From NCBI GenBank assembly GCA_016201205.1, contig JACQDF010000030.1, positions 1 to 64,000 of the forward strand: 64,000 nucleotides of DNA, read 5' to 3'. The stretch comes from Acidobacteriota bacterium. Lineage in GTDB: Bacteria > Acidobacteriota > Terriglobia > Bryobacterales > Bryobacteraceae. Shown piece after piece: positions 28,163 through 37,362 of the stretch; position 1 is the stretch's first letter; the number at the start of each line of letters is the position of its first letter. The notes under the pieces are model-generated. The model did not search any database, was not told where the DNA came from, and saw nothing but the letters and a program-made list of their open reading frames with translations. Made by a program: the position numbers and the translations under genes.

Positions 28163-31100
28163 CCCTCAACGACGCCCAGCGAGCCGCTGTCGAGCGTACC
28201 GGGCAGGATGTGTGCGTGGTCGCCGGGCCCGGTTCGGGCAAGACCCGCGTCCTCATCGAGCGCTTCCGCTGGCTCGTCCAGGCGCAGAAGATTCACCCTC
28301 GGCGCATTCTCACCATCACATTCACCGACAAGGCCGCCACCGAAATCAAGCAGCGTCTGCTGGAAGCTTTCGCTGAAGCAGAGCCGCTGCGCCAGGAGAT
28401 GGAGCGGGCATGGGTGTCGACGATTCACGGCTTCTGCACCCGCCTGTTGAAGGAAAACGCCATCGAAGCCGGCGTTGATCCGGATTTTCACCTGCTCGAC
28501 GAAGCAGGAGCCGAGATCCTCCGGCATCAGGCGGCCGAAGCCGCTTTGGACGATCTTCTGGCGATGCGCCCCGATCTCATGCCTGTTCTCTTAAAGGATC
28601 TCGCGACCGGCGCTTCCGACCTGGAGCAGGCTCTTCTCGATTTGTATGAAGAAGCGCGCACCGCCGGGCGCGGGGCGGCGGATCTGCGGACGCCTGCGCA
28701 GCCGGTCTCCGACTGCTGGCCGGAGATCCTGGAGATCGCTCGAGTCGCGCTCACCGATCCCGCAACCGGAACCGTCAGGCAGCGGGAAGCGCACCACGAG
28801 TTCCACCGCTGGGCCGGGCGCGTCCTGGCTCTTCCGTCCGATGCCGGCCGGCGAGAGCGGTTGCTCCTGCTCGACGATCTTCCGCGGCCGAGCTCGCTGA
28901 AAAACACCACCCGCGCACGCACCCTCGCCCAGCAGCTCAAAGATTCCCTGATCCCCGCCTGCCAGGCGGCGCTGATTCTCCTGACGCGTCTGGATCTGTA
29001 CCCGCTTTGTCTGGAAGCGCTGCACCGCATTCATGATGAATACACGCACGCCAAGCGCGACCGCGGCGCGCTCGACTTCAACGACCTCGAAGAATTCGCC
29101 ATCCGCCTGCTCGAATCCGACCGCGCGCTGCGCGAGCGCATCCGGAACAGCTTCGACCACATCCTGATGGACGAGTTGCAGGACACCAACCGCCTGCAAT
29201 GGCGCCTGCTGGATCTGATCCGCCGCCCGGACCGTTTGTTCGCCGTCGGCGACGTGAATCAGTCCATCTACTTTTTCCGGCATGCCGATCCGGCGGTCTT
29301 CCACGAGTATCGCGATTCCGTGGCCGGACGCGGAGGCGTGATCGACGAGCTGCGCGAGAATTACCGCAGCCGCGCCGAGATCCTCGAGGCCGTGAATGCA
29401 ATGGTTCCGAGCCTGCTCGACGGACTGGAGCCGCACCGGTTAACCGCTCTTGGCGAGCACGCGAAAAAAATGGCGCCTTCGCTCGAGTTCTTCCACTCGT
29501 ACGCTGCCGCCGGCGGCGACGATCCGGTGCGCACTGAAGCCTGCTGGATTGCACGCCGTATCCGCGAGATGGAAGCCACGATGCTCATCGGCAAAGCCGG
29601 GGAGCGGCGGCCGGCGCGCTTCTCGGACTTCGCCGTGCTAACGCGCACCATCGCTTCCCTGGAACCGATCCAGCGGGCCCTCGACGAGTTCGGCGTCCCT
29701 TCCGTCATCAGCGGCGGACGCACGTTCTTTGAGGCCCGGGAGATCCGCGACCTGGTTGCGTGGCTGGCGGTGCTGGCCAACCCGCGCGACGAGATCAGCC
29801 TGGTCACTGTGTTGCGATCCCCGCTGGTGGGCGCGCCGGATGAGACGCTGCTGCGGCTCAAGCGCGCCGGCGGCGAGATGTTCGCTGCCATCGCCGCGGA
29901 AACCGGGGACGAACGCCTGGTGTGGTTCCACCGCCTTGTGCGGCAACAGCGGGCGCAAGCCGGCACGGCGTCCCCCGATGCGCTGCTCAGCCAGGCTCTG
30001 GACGAGTCGGCTTACATGGACGGTCTGCCTGCCCGCGCCCGGGCCAATGTCGCCCGGCTTCTCGATCTCGCCCGCCAGCGGCACGCTTCCGCTCCCTGCA
30101 CACTCGGCGAGCTGGTGGATGATCTTGCGAGCTGGCGGAACGCCTCCTCGGAGCAGGAAGCCGCTGCCGGCGAGCTCTCCAACTGCGTGCGACTCATGTC
30201 CGTCCATGCGGCCAAAGGCCTCGAGTTCCCGATTGTCTTTCTCGCCTCGCTGCGCTCCGGCGGCTCAAACAAACCACCCGTATTCTGTTTTTCTCCGGAT
30301 GGCACGCTGGGCGCCTTGTGGCGGCATCCGGAAACAGGCATAGGCGTGTCCGATCCCACTCACATGCAAGTCTGGGCGCTCAAGAAACGCCACGATCTGG
30401 GCGAGGAATGCCGCCTCCTGTACGTCGCCATGACGCGCGCCGAGGAGCATCTGGTTTTCACCGCCTCCCCCAACCGCTCGTTGGATTGGGCAAGCCGCAT
30501 CAACGACGGTCTCAACCTCCCTTCCGGTTTCCCCAGGCAGGAGGCGCACACGGTGATGCACATCCCGGCAGGCGCGTCCATTGCAGTCACCCACTCACGA
30601 GTTCCACCCGCCAGCGATTTTCCCGCTACGGTGTTTTCCGACGACGGCGTGGTCGAGTATATCGACCCGCTTCCAACGCCCGGCCAGCATGAAACAGTCG
30701 TGGCGGTGACGTCGGTTGCCCAATTCGCCTTCTGCCCGCGCCAGTATTACCTGGCGCGCTACCTGGGCTGGGAAAACCGGGGACAGGCTACCCGTTCCCC
30801 AATTCCGCCGCGCACTGACCCCGGCGAATTCTCCGCCAGCGAATTCGGCATACTTGTCCATGATCTGCTTGCCGGCAAGCCCCGCCCCGACGCGACACCG
30901 GAAGCGCTGGCGCTGGCCGAGCGGTTCCAGTCGAGTGATCTCGGCCAGCGCGCTGCCCGCGCCACACGCTCCGGACGCGAATACGATTTCCTGATCGAGG
31001 TGGAAGACCTCGTGCTTCGCGGCCAGATCGACCTCTGGTTCGAGGACGGCGGCCAGATCGCGCTGGTGGATTACAAGTCGGACCAGGTCGAACCCGGGCA

Positions 31101-31410
31101 CGAGCGGCAACACGCCGTTCGCTACGAGCCGCAGCTCCGGCTCTATGCACTCGCGTTGGAGCGCCTCATCGGGCGAATCCCGGAGCGCGCTGTCTTGTGG
31201 TACTTGCGCACTGGCGCCGCCGTGGACGTGCCCCTGGGGCAGGCAAGCCTCGAGCGAACCAGGACCGAGGTTGGCAGCTTGCGCGAGGCGCAGCAAACGA
31301 TGCACTTTCCGCTGCGGGAAGGCGTCCACTGCGTACGCTGTTCCTATTACGGCGGCGCGTGTCCGGCCTCGCTCACATTCTCCGCCGCCGCGCCGAAAAG
31401 CTCATCGTGA
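28159..31410 (+). CDS. addA: AddA-like UvrD/REP helicase-nuclease subunit
   Basis: LTLNDAQRAAVERTGQDVCVVAGPGSGKTRVLIERF..., LDFNDLEEFAIRLL, MDELQDTN, GDVNQSIYFFRHAD, RLMSVHAAKGLEFPIVF, ALVDYKSDQV; TTG start overlapping addB stop. Confidence 0.9.
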   Translation: MTLNDAQRAAVERTGQDVCVVAGPGSGKTRVLIERFRWLVQAQKIHPRRILTITFTDKAATEIKQRLLEAFAEAEPLRQEMERAWVSTIHGFCTRLLKENAIEAGVDPDFHLLDEAGAEILRHQAAEAALDDLLAMRPDLMPVLLKDLATGASDLEQALLDLYEEARTAGRGAADLRTPAQPVSDCWPEILEIARVALTDPATGTVRQREAHHEFHRWAGRVLALPSDAGRRERLLLLDDLPRPSSLKNTTRARTLAQQLKDSLIPACQAALILLTRLDLYPLCLEALHRIHDEYTHAKRDRGALDFNDLEEFAIRLLESDRALRERIRNSFDHILMDELQDTNRLQWRLLDLIRRPDRLFAVGDVNQSIYFFRHADPAVFHEYRDSVAGRGGVIDELRENYRSRAEILEAVNAMVPSLLDGLEPHRLTALGEHAKKMAPSLEFFHSYAAAGGDDPVRTEACWIARRIREMEATMLIGKAGERRPARFSDFAVLTRTIASLEPIQRALDEFGVPSVISGGRTFFEAREIRDLVAWLAVLANPRDEISLVTVLRSPLVGAPDETLLRLKRAGGEMFAAIAAETGDERLVWFHRLVRQQRAQAGTASPDALLSQALDESAYMDGLPARARANVARLLDLARQRHASAPCTLGELVDDLASWRNASSEQEAAAGELSNCVRLMSVHAAKGLEFPIVFLASLRSGGSNKPPVFCFSPDGTLGALWRHPETGIGVSDPTHMQVWALKKRHDLGEECRLLYVAMTRAEEHLVFTASPNRSLDWASRINDGLNLPSGFPRQEAHTVMHIPAGASIAVTHSRVPPASDFPATVFSDDGVVEYIDPLPTPGQHETVVAVTSVAQFAFCPRQYYLARYLGWENRGQATRSPIPPRTDPGEFSASEFGILVHDLLAGKPRPDATPEALALAERFQSSDLGQRAARATRSGREYDFLIEVEDLVLRGQIDLWFEDGGQIALVDYKSDQVEPGHERQHAVRYEPQLRLYALALERLIGRIPERAVLWYLRTGAAVDVPLGQASLERTRTEVGSLREAQQTMHFPLREGVHCVRCSYYGGACPASLTFSAAAPKSSS

Positions 31411-31487
31411 GTATTCTCCCCGGAGAATGCCACCCGGCGCTGGCTGCGGCCCTGTCTGCCGCCCGCGCCGGTCCTACGCAAACATGA
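31407..31487 (+). pseudogene. Truncated duplicate of the 5' end of the downstream ORF (31540-31869)
   Basis: MSILPGECHPALAAALSAARAGPTQT* resembles MSVFWENATRLLDAALSAARAGRPTES; DNA similarity also extends upstream into the addA tail. Confidence 0.55.
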
Positions 31488-31539
31488 TCCTCGAGTCCCG
31501 CCCTTCACACTTTTCTCCTCTCCGTCCGAAAAGCTCTTT

Positions 31540-31869
31540 GTGAGCGTCTTCTGGGAAAATGCCACGCGGTTGCTGGATGCGGCTCTCTCGGCGGCCCGCG
31601 CAGGCCGGCCCACCGAGTCCATGACGGTCCTGATCGGCGCCGAAGGGGGAATTCATATTCTGGCCGGCAATGACTGGCCGTTGGACCGGTTGGCGTCGGA
31701 TCGTGGCGTCCCCATCGCTTACCGCGTTCACCAGCGGCAGGGGCGGATCACGGTGGAGGGGCACACGGCAAACGGTTCCTGCTATCTGGAATCCAGGACA
31801 GCGGAGCCCGCTGCCCGCCGCCTCCTGCGCGATCAGCCGATGTACAGCGTTGACTGCCGGCGGGTCTGA
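31540..31869 (+). CDS. Small hypothetical protein
   Basis: MSVFWENATRLLDAALSAARAGRPTESMTVLIGAEGGIHILAGNDWPLDRLASDRG...; GTG start. Confidence 0.7.
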   Translation: MSVFWENATRLLDAALSAARAGRPTESMTVLIGAEGGIHILAGNDWPLDRLASDRGVPIAYRVHQRQGRITVEGHTANGSCYLESRTAEPAARRLLRDQPMYSVDCRRV

Positions 31870-31984
31870 CGCGATATTCCGGATTCGTGGTTTATTCGCC
31901 TGGTGCGGAAAACGGCTCTCGGGCAACAAATTTTCTTTCTTGCTGAGAATAAATCGTGCCAGCGGTGACCTATTTGTTTAAAGG

Positions 31985-32386
31985 ATGCCCGCGATGTCTG
32001 CTCCCGCGCCCACTCTGGCTCCCGTGCGACTGCTGTTGTTCGGCCTTGACGCTCCGCTCGCGACAGAATTGGAAACCGCCCTCTCCGGCCATGTCGCGAT
32101 GATCAATCCAGATCCTCCGGATGACGTGGCCCAGTGCCGCTGCCTTTTGGAGGAGGCGCGGGCGAATCTTCTCTTCTGCCCTGCCCGTGCGGAGATTCTC
32201 CGGGTCGTGCTCGAAGCCGCTCGATCCTTTCATCTTCCGGTTGTCGTCGTCAGCCCGTATCCGGAAGTGGACGAGTGGCTGAACGCCATCGAGGCGGGGG
32301 CGGTGGATTACGCCACCCCGCCGTTTGAGAGAAAACAGATGCAATGGATCCTTGCATCCAGCTTACGTACGATAGAAGCAGCCTGA
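31985..32386 (+). CDS. Degenerate response-regulator receiver (pseudo-REC) single-domain protein
   Basis: REC-like beta/alpha pattern, LPVVVVSPYPEVDEWLNAIEAGAVDYATPPFERKQMQWIL; phosphoacceptor Asp and conserved Lys not present. Confidence 0.65.
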   Translation: MPAMSAPAPTLAPVRLLLFGLDAPLATELETALSGHVAMINPDPPDDVAQCRCLLEEARANLLFCPARAEILRVVLEAARSFHLPVVVVSPYPEVDEWLNAIEAGAVDYATPPFERKQMQWILASSLRTIEAA

Positions 32387-32390
32387 CCGC

Positions 32391-34022
32391 TTATTCGGAG
32401 GGCAACGTCCCCGCCACAAACAGGCTCTGGTACTGCACCCGCCCGCCGCTCCGCAAGCTGGTCATGGGCCGCAGCACGCGGAAAGCGATTGCGTCGCCTG
32501 CCTTCAGTGTCCCCTGAATTCTCCGCACGTCCTCGTGCGAGCTGACCGGCTGCCGGTTCACGGAAAGCACAATGTCCTTTTCCATCAGCCCGATCTCTTC
32601 CGCAAAGGAGTCGGCTTCCACGCGGGTGACCAGTACGCCGCCCTTGTGCTCTGGAGGGATTCCTTCCCGCTCGGCCTCCGACAGCGACCGGATGGAAATG
32701 CCGAACTTGGCCTGGGTGGCGCCCTCTCCGCCTCGCTCTGGCTGTCCTGAGCGGCGGTTGCGGCTGAATCGCGGATCGTTGGCGAAGACTTCCTCGCGGT
32801 CGGCGATCGTGAGTCTCAGGTCCGACTTCTTTCCGCCGCGATCCACGGTAAGGGAGGCTTCCGAGCCGACAGGCATCTCCGAGACACGGCTCACCAGGTC
32901 GTCGCCGTCTTTCACGCTCCTGCCGTTGATGGCGACAATCACGTCGTCGGACTTGATGCCGGCCTTCTCGGCGGGACCGCCCGGCTGCACCGACTCCACC
33001 AGCACGCCGTTGGTCAATCCCATCGCTTTCAACACCTCGGCCTGCTTCTCATATTTCTGCCAGCCCACGCCGATGGAGCCGCGCGTCACTTTGCCATGCT
33101 GGATGATGGCGTTGTAGACTTTTGCCGCCTGGTTGACCGGCATTGCGAAGCCGATGCCCTGGTAGCCTCCGCTTTGGGTCGCGATAGCCGTGTTGATGCC
33201 GATGACCTCGCCATTGATGTTCAGCAGCGGGCCGCCGCTGTTGCCCGGGTTGATGGCGGCGTCTGTTTGCAGGAATCGCTGGAACTGCTGCGCGCCAGGC
33301 ACGTCGCGGCCGAGGGCGCTGATAATGCCCGCCGTCACCGTGGCTTCAAAGCCGAACGGCGAGCCGATGGCCACCGCCCAATCGCCTACCTGCACCGCTT
33401 CCGAGTTGCCGATCTTGGCCGCTGCCAGCGGCCTGCCCGCATCGATCTTGACCACCGCAAGGTCGGTTTCAAAATCCGAGCCGATAAGCTTGGCCTTATA
33501 ATCCTTGCTGTCGCCGTGCAACTTCACCCGGATGTGGTCGGCGCCGTCCACGACGTGATGATTCGTGAGGATGTAGCCGTTCTTGTCGACGATGACGCCT
33601 GAGCCGGAAGCTTCGCGGCGGAACCGCGGCATCTGTTGGCGTGGAGCGCCGAAAAAGCGGCGGAACAAGTCGGCATCCTCGTCCTCATCTTCCTCGAGCT
33701 GGGGACGCCGGCGGCTGCTCGCCTGCGGCTTCGCCGAGAAATCCGTCGTGATGTAGACGACCGAGGGTTCCAGCTTCTTGGCCAGCCTGGTGAACTCGTT
33801 GGAGAGTTGCTGCGGGCTGGGGATGGTCAACGGGGTCGCATCCGGAGCGGCGCTTTGGCCCTTTTCCGCCCGCACTCCCGTATTGATCAGCGTCCCGATG
33901 AGGATGCCGAACGACAAAGTGAACAACAACAGGCTGGCGCTGAGAAACTTTTGCTCACGCGCTTTGTCCAGGAAATTCATGGTGCTTTCAGAAACCTCCC
34001 CGAGGAATAACCCTTGCTTCAT
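32391..34022 (-). CDS. Trypsin-like serine protease with PDZ domains (HtrA/DegP/DegQ family)
   Basis: GSGVIVDKNGYILTNHHVVDGAD...ETDLAVVKI...INPGNSGGPLLNINGEVIGINTAI; PDZ domains. Confidence 0.93.
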   Translation of the reverse strand: MKQGLFLGEVSESTMNFLDKAREQKFLSASLLLFTLSFGILIGTLINTGVRAEKGQSAAPDATPLTIPSPQQLSNEFTRLAKKLEPSVVYITTDFSAKPQASSRRRPQLEEDEDEDADLFRRFFGAPRQQMPRFRREASGSGVIVDKNGYILTNHHVVDGADHIRVKLHGDSKDYKAKLIGSDFETDLAVVKIDAGRPLAAAKIGNSEAVQVGDWAVAIGSPFGFEATVTAGIISALGRDVPGAQQFQRFLQTDAAINPGNSGGPLLNINGEVIGINTAIATQSGGYQGIGFAMPVNQAAKVYNAIIQHGKVTRGSIGVGWQKYEKQAEVLKAMGLTNGVLVESVQPGGPAEKAGIKSDDVIVAINGRSVKDGDDLVSRVSEMPVGSEASLTVDRGGKKSDLRLTIADREEVFANDPRFSRNRRSGQPERGGEGATQAKFGISIRSLSEAEREGIPPEHKGGVLVTRVEADSFAEEIGLMEKDIVLSVNRQPVSSHEDVRRIQGTLKAGDAIAFRVLRPMTSLRSGGRVQYQSLFVAGTLPSE

Positions 34023-34158
34023 TATATGCCGTCCAGGATAGACTGCCAGCCTGTGATTTTGCCACCCGGCTGCTGCTAGTCCAATGGATGCCCGATTGTA
34101 CGATTTGGTTTCAGGCCCCTCCAGGATAGACGAAGGCGGCTGAGAAAAGTAACCAGCC

Positions 34159-35424
34159 TCACGCCGTCAGCAGCAGGCAGAGCGTCAGCAGAATGCGCTC
34201 CAGGCCCAGATCCCTGCCTTCCGGATCGAACCACTCATCGAAGGTGTGCGCCCCGCCCCCCTGTCCCCCGGCGCCGATGGATAGCGCTTCCATGCCGAGG
34301 GAAAGGGGAATGTTCGCGTCCGTGGATGCGCAATCCAGATGAGCGCGGATGCCAAGGCAGGCGTCGACGGCCTGCAAATACGTCAGAATGGCGGCGCCTT
34401 CCCAGAGACGGCCGCCCGGCCGCGCGCCGATCTCCCGCACTTTGGCCTGCACGCGGCCTCCGCTGGCTCGGCTGTTCTCGATTTCCACAGCACGCTCGAC
34501 CACCGTGGCGAGCAGACGCGACATTTCTTCCAGGCGGTGGGACTCCTCAGACCGCACATCGAGCTTGGCGCGGGCCATGGTGGGAATCGAGTTCACGCTG
34601 ACGCCTCCTTCGATGGTCCCGAAGTTGAAGGAGGAGCGCGAGTCGATTCCGTTGCCGGTGACAAAGAGCTCTTCGGTAAAGCAATGAATCGCCCGGCTCA
34701 CCGCGTGCACCGGGTTTGCATTCCCATGGTCGCTCCAGCTATGTCCGCCGGGACCGGTGACGGCGACTTCAAAGCGGCGGCTGGCCCGCGCGCGGTGTGT
34801 GATGTGATCCGTGCCGGGGCCGTCCAGCACCAGGTAGGACCGGATCTTGTGCCCGAGCTGAGATTGCCTGCAAAGAAAGCGCATGCCGTTCAGGTTGCCT
34901 TCGCCCTCTTCTCCCACATTCGCGACCAGCAGCAGGGATGCCCGGCTGTCGGCAAGCGGCGGCGACGCTTTCCAGGCAGCGGCGAACGCCAGCAATGCGG
35001 CCAGACCCGGTCCATTGTCGGAAACGCCAGGTCCATGGAAATGGCCTTCCCGGTCGATGTGCACTTCCTCGGGCTGGCGCGGGGCGAGCACCGTGTCCAG
35101 GTGCGCCGTCAGCGCCACGAACGGCCCCTGGCGGTTCGAATCCGCGTATGCGATCACGTTGCCGGCGCGGTCCATTCGCGCGTCCCAGCCGAGGAGACGG
35201 AACTGCGCTTCCATCCATTGGGCGCGCTTCTCTTCCAGGAATGTGGGCGCCGCGATCCGGCACAGCTCCAGGTGCTGCTCATTGATCCAGGACCTGTGCT
35301 TGTGAAAATAGCCGGTGCAACCCCGGGTGGTGCGCGCAGCCGCCAGGCCAGTCACCGACTTTTGCAACCGGGGATCGGCTTTGCCTCCGCCGTGTTTCCT
35401 GGCTGCCTCGACGGGACTCGCCAT
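34159..35424 (-). CDS. M20/M28-type metallopeptidase (peptidase T-like)
   Basis: PFVALTAHLDTVLAPRQPEEVHID...GPGVSDNGPGLAALLAFA...NVGEEGEGNLNG...GGQGGGAHTFDEWFDPEGRDLGLER. Confidence 0.85.
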   Translation of the reverse strand: MASPVEAARKHGGGKADPRLQKSVTGLAAARTTRGCTGYFHKHRSWINEQHLELCRIAAPTFLEEKRAQWMEAQFRLLGWDARMDRAGNVIAYADSNRQGPFVALTAHLDTVLAPRQPEEVHIDREGHFHGPGVSDNGPGLAALLAFAAAWKASPPLADSRASLLLVANVGEEGEGNLNGMRFLCRQSQLGHKIRSYLVLDGPGTDHITHRARASRRFEVAVTGPGGHSWSDHGNANPVHAVSRAIHCFTEELFVTGNGIDSRSSFNFGTIEGGVSVNSIPTMARAKLDVRSEESHRLEEMSRLLATVVERAVEIENSRASGGRVQAKVREIGARPGGRLWEGAAILTYLQAVDACLGIRAHLDCASTDANIPLSLGMEALSIGAGGQGGGAHTFDEWFDPEGRDLGLERILLTLCLLLTA

Positions 35425-35433
35425 AAGCCGCTG

Positions 35434-36720
35434 TCAGCGACGGTCCATCGGCACGAAATTGCGCCGCGCCGCGCCCAGATAGAGCTGCTTGGGACGCGCA
35501 ATCTTCTGATCGGCGTCCACCAGCATCTCTTCGTAATGGGTGAGCCATCCGGCCGTGCGAGGGATGGCGAACATCACCGTGAACATGTCCATCGGCAGCC
35601 CCATGGCTTCGTAAATGATGCCCGAATAAAAGTCCACGTTGGGATAGAGCTTGCGTTTGATGAAGTAGTCGTCTTCCAGCGCGATCCGCTCCAGCTCGAC
35701 GGCGATATCGATCAGCGGGTTCCTGCCGGTCACTTCGAAGACCTGATCGGCGGTCCGCTTGATGATGCGGGCGCGGGGGTCGTAGTTCTTGTAGACGCGG
35801 TGGCCGAAGCCCATCAGACGCACGTCTCCGGCCTTGACCCGCTGGACATACTCCGGGATGCGGTCCTTGCTGCCGATGCTGCGGAGCATCTTCAACACAG
35901 CCTCATTGGCGCCGCCGTGCAGCGGGCCGTAGAGCGCTGCCGCCGCCGCCGCCAGCGAGCTGTAGGGATCCGTGTTGGCGCTGCCGACGCTGCGCATCGC
36001 TGTCGTCGAGCAGTTTTGCTCGTGATCGGCATGCAGAATAAACAGAATGTCCAGCGCCCGCTCCATCACCGGGTTCGGCTTGTACTTCCCTTCGGTTTTC
36101 CGGAACATCATGTTCAGGAAGTTGCCGGTGTAGGAGAGGTCATTGTCCGGGTAGGCGTACGGCATGCCGATGTTGTGACGGTACGTGAACGCGCCGATGG
36201 TCGGCACTTTGGCCACCAGGCGGAAAAACTGCTTGCGGCGGATGGCGGCGTCGTGGATATTCTTCGCTTCCGGATAAAACGTGGAAAGCGCGGCCACCGT
36301 GCTCACGAACATGCCCATCGGATGCGCGTCGTAACGGAAGCCGGCGATGAACTGCTTCACGTTCTCATGCAGGATCGTGTGGTGGGTGACCTGGTGAACG
36401 AAGTCATCCAGTTGCTGGCGCGCGGGCAGCTCGCCGTTGTGGAGCAGGTAAGCCACTTCCAGGAACGTGCAGGTTTCGGCGAGCTGCTCGATCGGGTAGC
36501 CGCGATACTCGAGGATCCCTTTGTCGCCGTCGATGTACGTGATCGAGCTTTTGCAGGCGGCGGTGTTCACAAATCCGGGATCATAGGTGCACAGACCGGG
36601 ATCATCGTCAGCGACTTTGATCTGGCGCAGGTCCGTTGCCCGAATCGAGTCGTGCTCAATCGGAAGAGTATAGGCTTTACCGGTGCGGTTGTCCGTGATC
36701 GTGAGGGTCTGGTTCGACAT
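35434..36720 (-). CDS. gltA: Citrate synthase
   Basis: GDKGILEYRGYPIEQLAE..., HADHEQNCSTTAMRSVGSANTDPYSSLAAAAAALYGPLHGGANEAVLKML, GFGHRVYKNYDPRA. Confidence 0.96.
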   Translation of the reverse strand: MSNQTLTITDNRTGKAYTLPIEHDSIRATDLRQIKVADDDPGLCTYDPGFVNTAACKSSITYIDGDKGILEYRGYPIEQLAETCTFLEVAYLLHNGELPARQQLDDFVHQVTHHTILHENVKQFIAGFRYDAHPMGMFVSTVAALSTFYPEAKNIHDAAIRRKQFFRLVAKVPTIGAFTYRHNIGMPYAYPDNDLSYTGNFLNMMFRKTEGKYKPNPVMERALDILFILHADHEQNCSTTAMRSVGSANTDPYSSLAAAAAALYGPLHGGANEAVLKMLRSIGSKDRIPEYVQRVKAGDVRLMGFGHRVYKNYDPRARIIKRTADQVFEVTGRNPLIDIAVELERIALEDDYFIKRKLYPNVDFYSGIIYEAMGLPMDMFTVMFAIPRTAGWLTHYEEMLVDADQKIARPKQLYLGAARRNFVPMDRR

Positions 36721-36739
36721 GAGCTTTGCCGTCCCAATT

Positions 36740-37288
36740 CTACCGTTTTTTCTGGGACGCCCCCGGCAATACTTTCTCGATCTCGGCGGAGAGAGTTTTC
36801 ACGCTGATCACGCCTCTGTTGGCCTCGTCGTGGTCGAGGTCGTTGCGTATGTAGCCCTCCGGATCGATCAGAAACAGATGCGGGAAGCTGACGGTGGGGT
36901 TTTTCGGGGTGATCTTCAAGTACGAGGCGGCCATCTGGCCGCAATCAAACAGGATCGGCGATGTGATGTTGTTCTCAGCGATGTATTTGTTGACGTTGTC
37001 GATCGTGTCCGGCTGGATCACGACGCTGAGAATCTGGATGCGGTCGCCGTATTTCGCTTTCACCTGTTCGAGAACGCCGCTGATCGTCTTGCAGGTGGGA
37101 CACTTGGTCTGCATGAATTCGATCAGCAGCACCTTGCCGCGATAGTCGGCCGGATCGTGCTGGCGGATGGTGCGGTCGGGCAAGGAGAACCCGGGCGCTC
37201 TGCGCCCCGAGAGGGCGCCGCTGGCAAACACGTCGAGAGCGCAGAAAAAAGCAAGGGTGAGGATGCTGATGCGCAGCATAAACTCCAA
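36740..37288 (-). CDS. Thioredoxin-like/TlpA-AhpC/TSA family protein with CPTC active site
   Basis: Signal peptide; RRAPGFSLPDRTIRQHDPADYRGKVLLIEFMQTKCPTCKTISGVLEQV. Confidence 0.85.
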   Translation of the reverse strand: MEFMLRISILTLAFFCALDVFASGALSGRRAPGFSLPDRTIRQHDPADYRGKVLLIEFMQTKCPTCKTISGVLEQVKAKYGDRIQILSVVIQPDTIDNVNKYIAENNITSPILFDCGQMAASYLKITPKNPTVSFPHLFLIDPEGYIRNDLDHDEANRGVISVKTLSAEIEKVLPGASQKKR

Positions 37289-37362
37289 GGTAACATGCCG
37301 GATGCGGGCGGCTGCCCACGGGGCCTCACCACGGGCCGGCTGCCCGTAGTAAGCTCAACCAT

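Noticed and set aside
34031-34135. Short direct repeat TCCAGGATAGAC near 34031 and 34122
   Set aside because: Only 12 bp, two copies, no further structure; likely chance.
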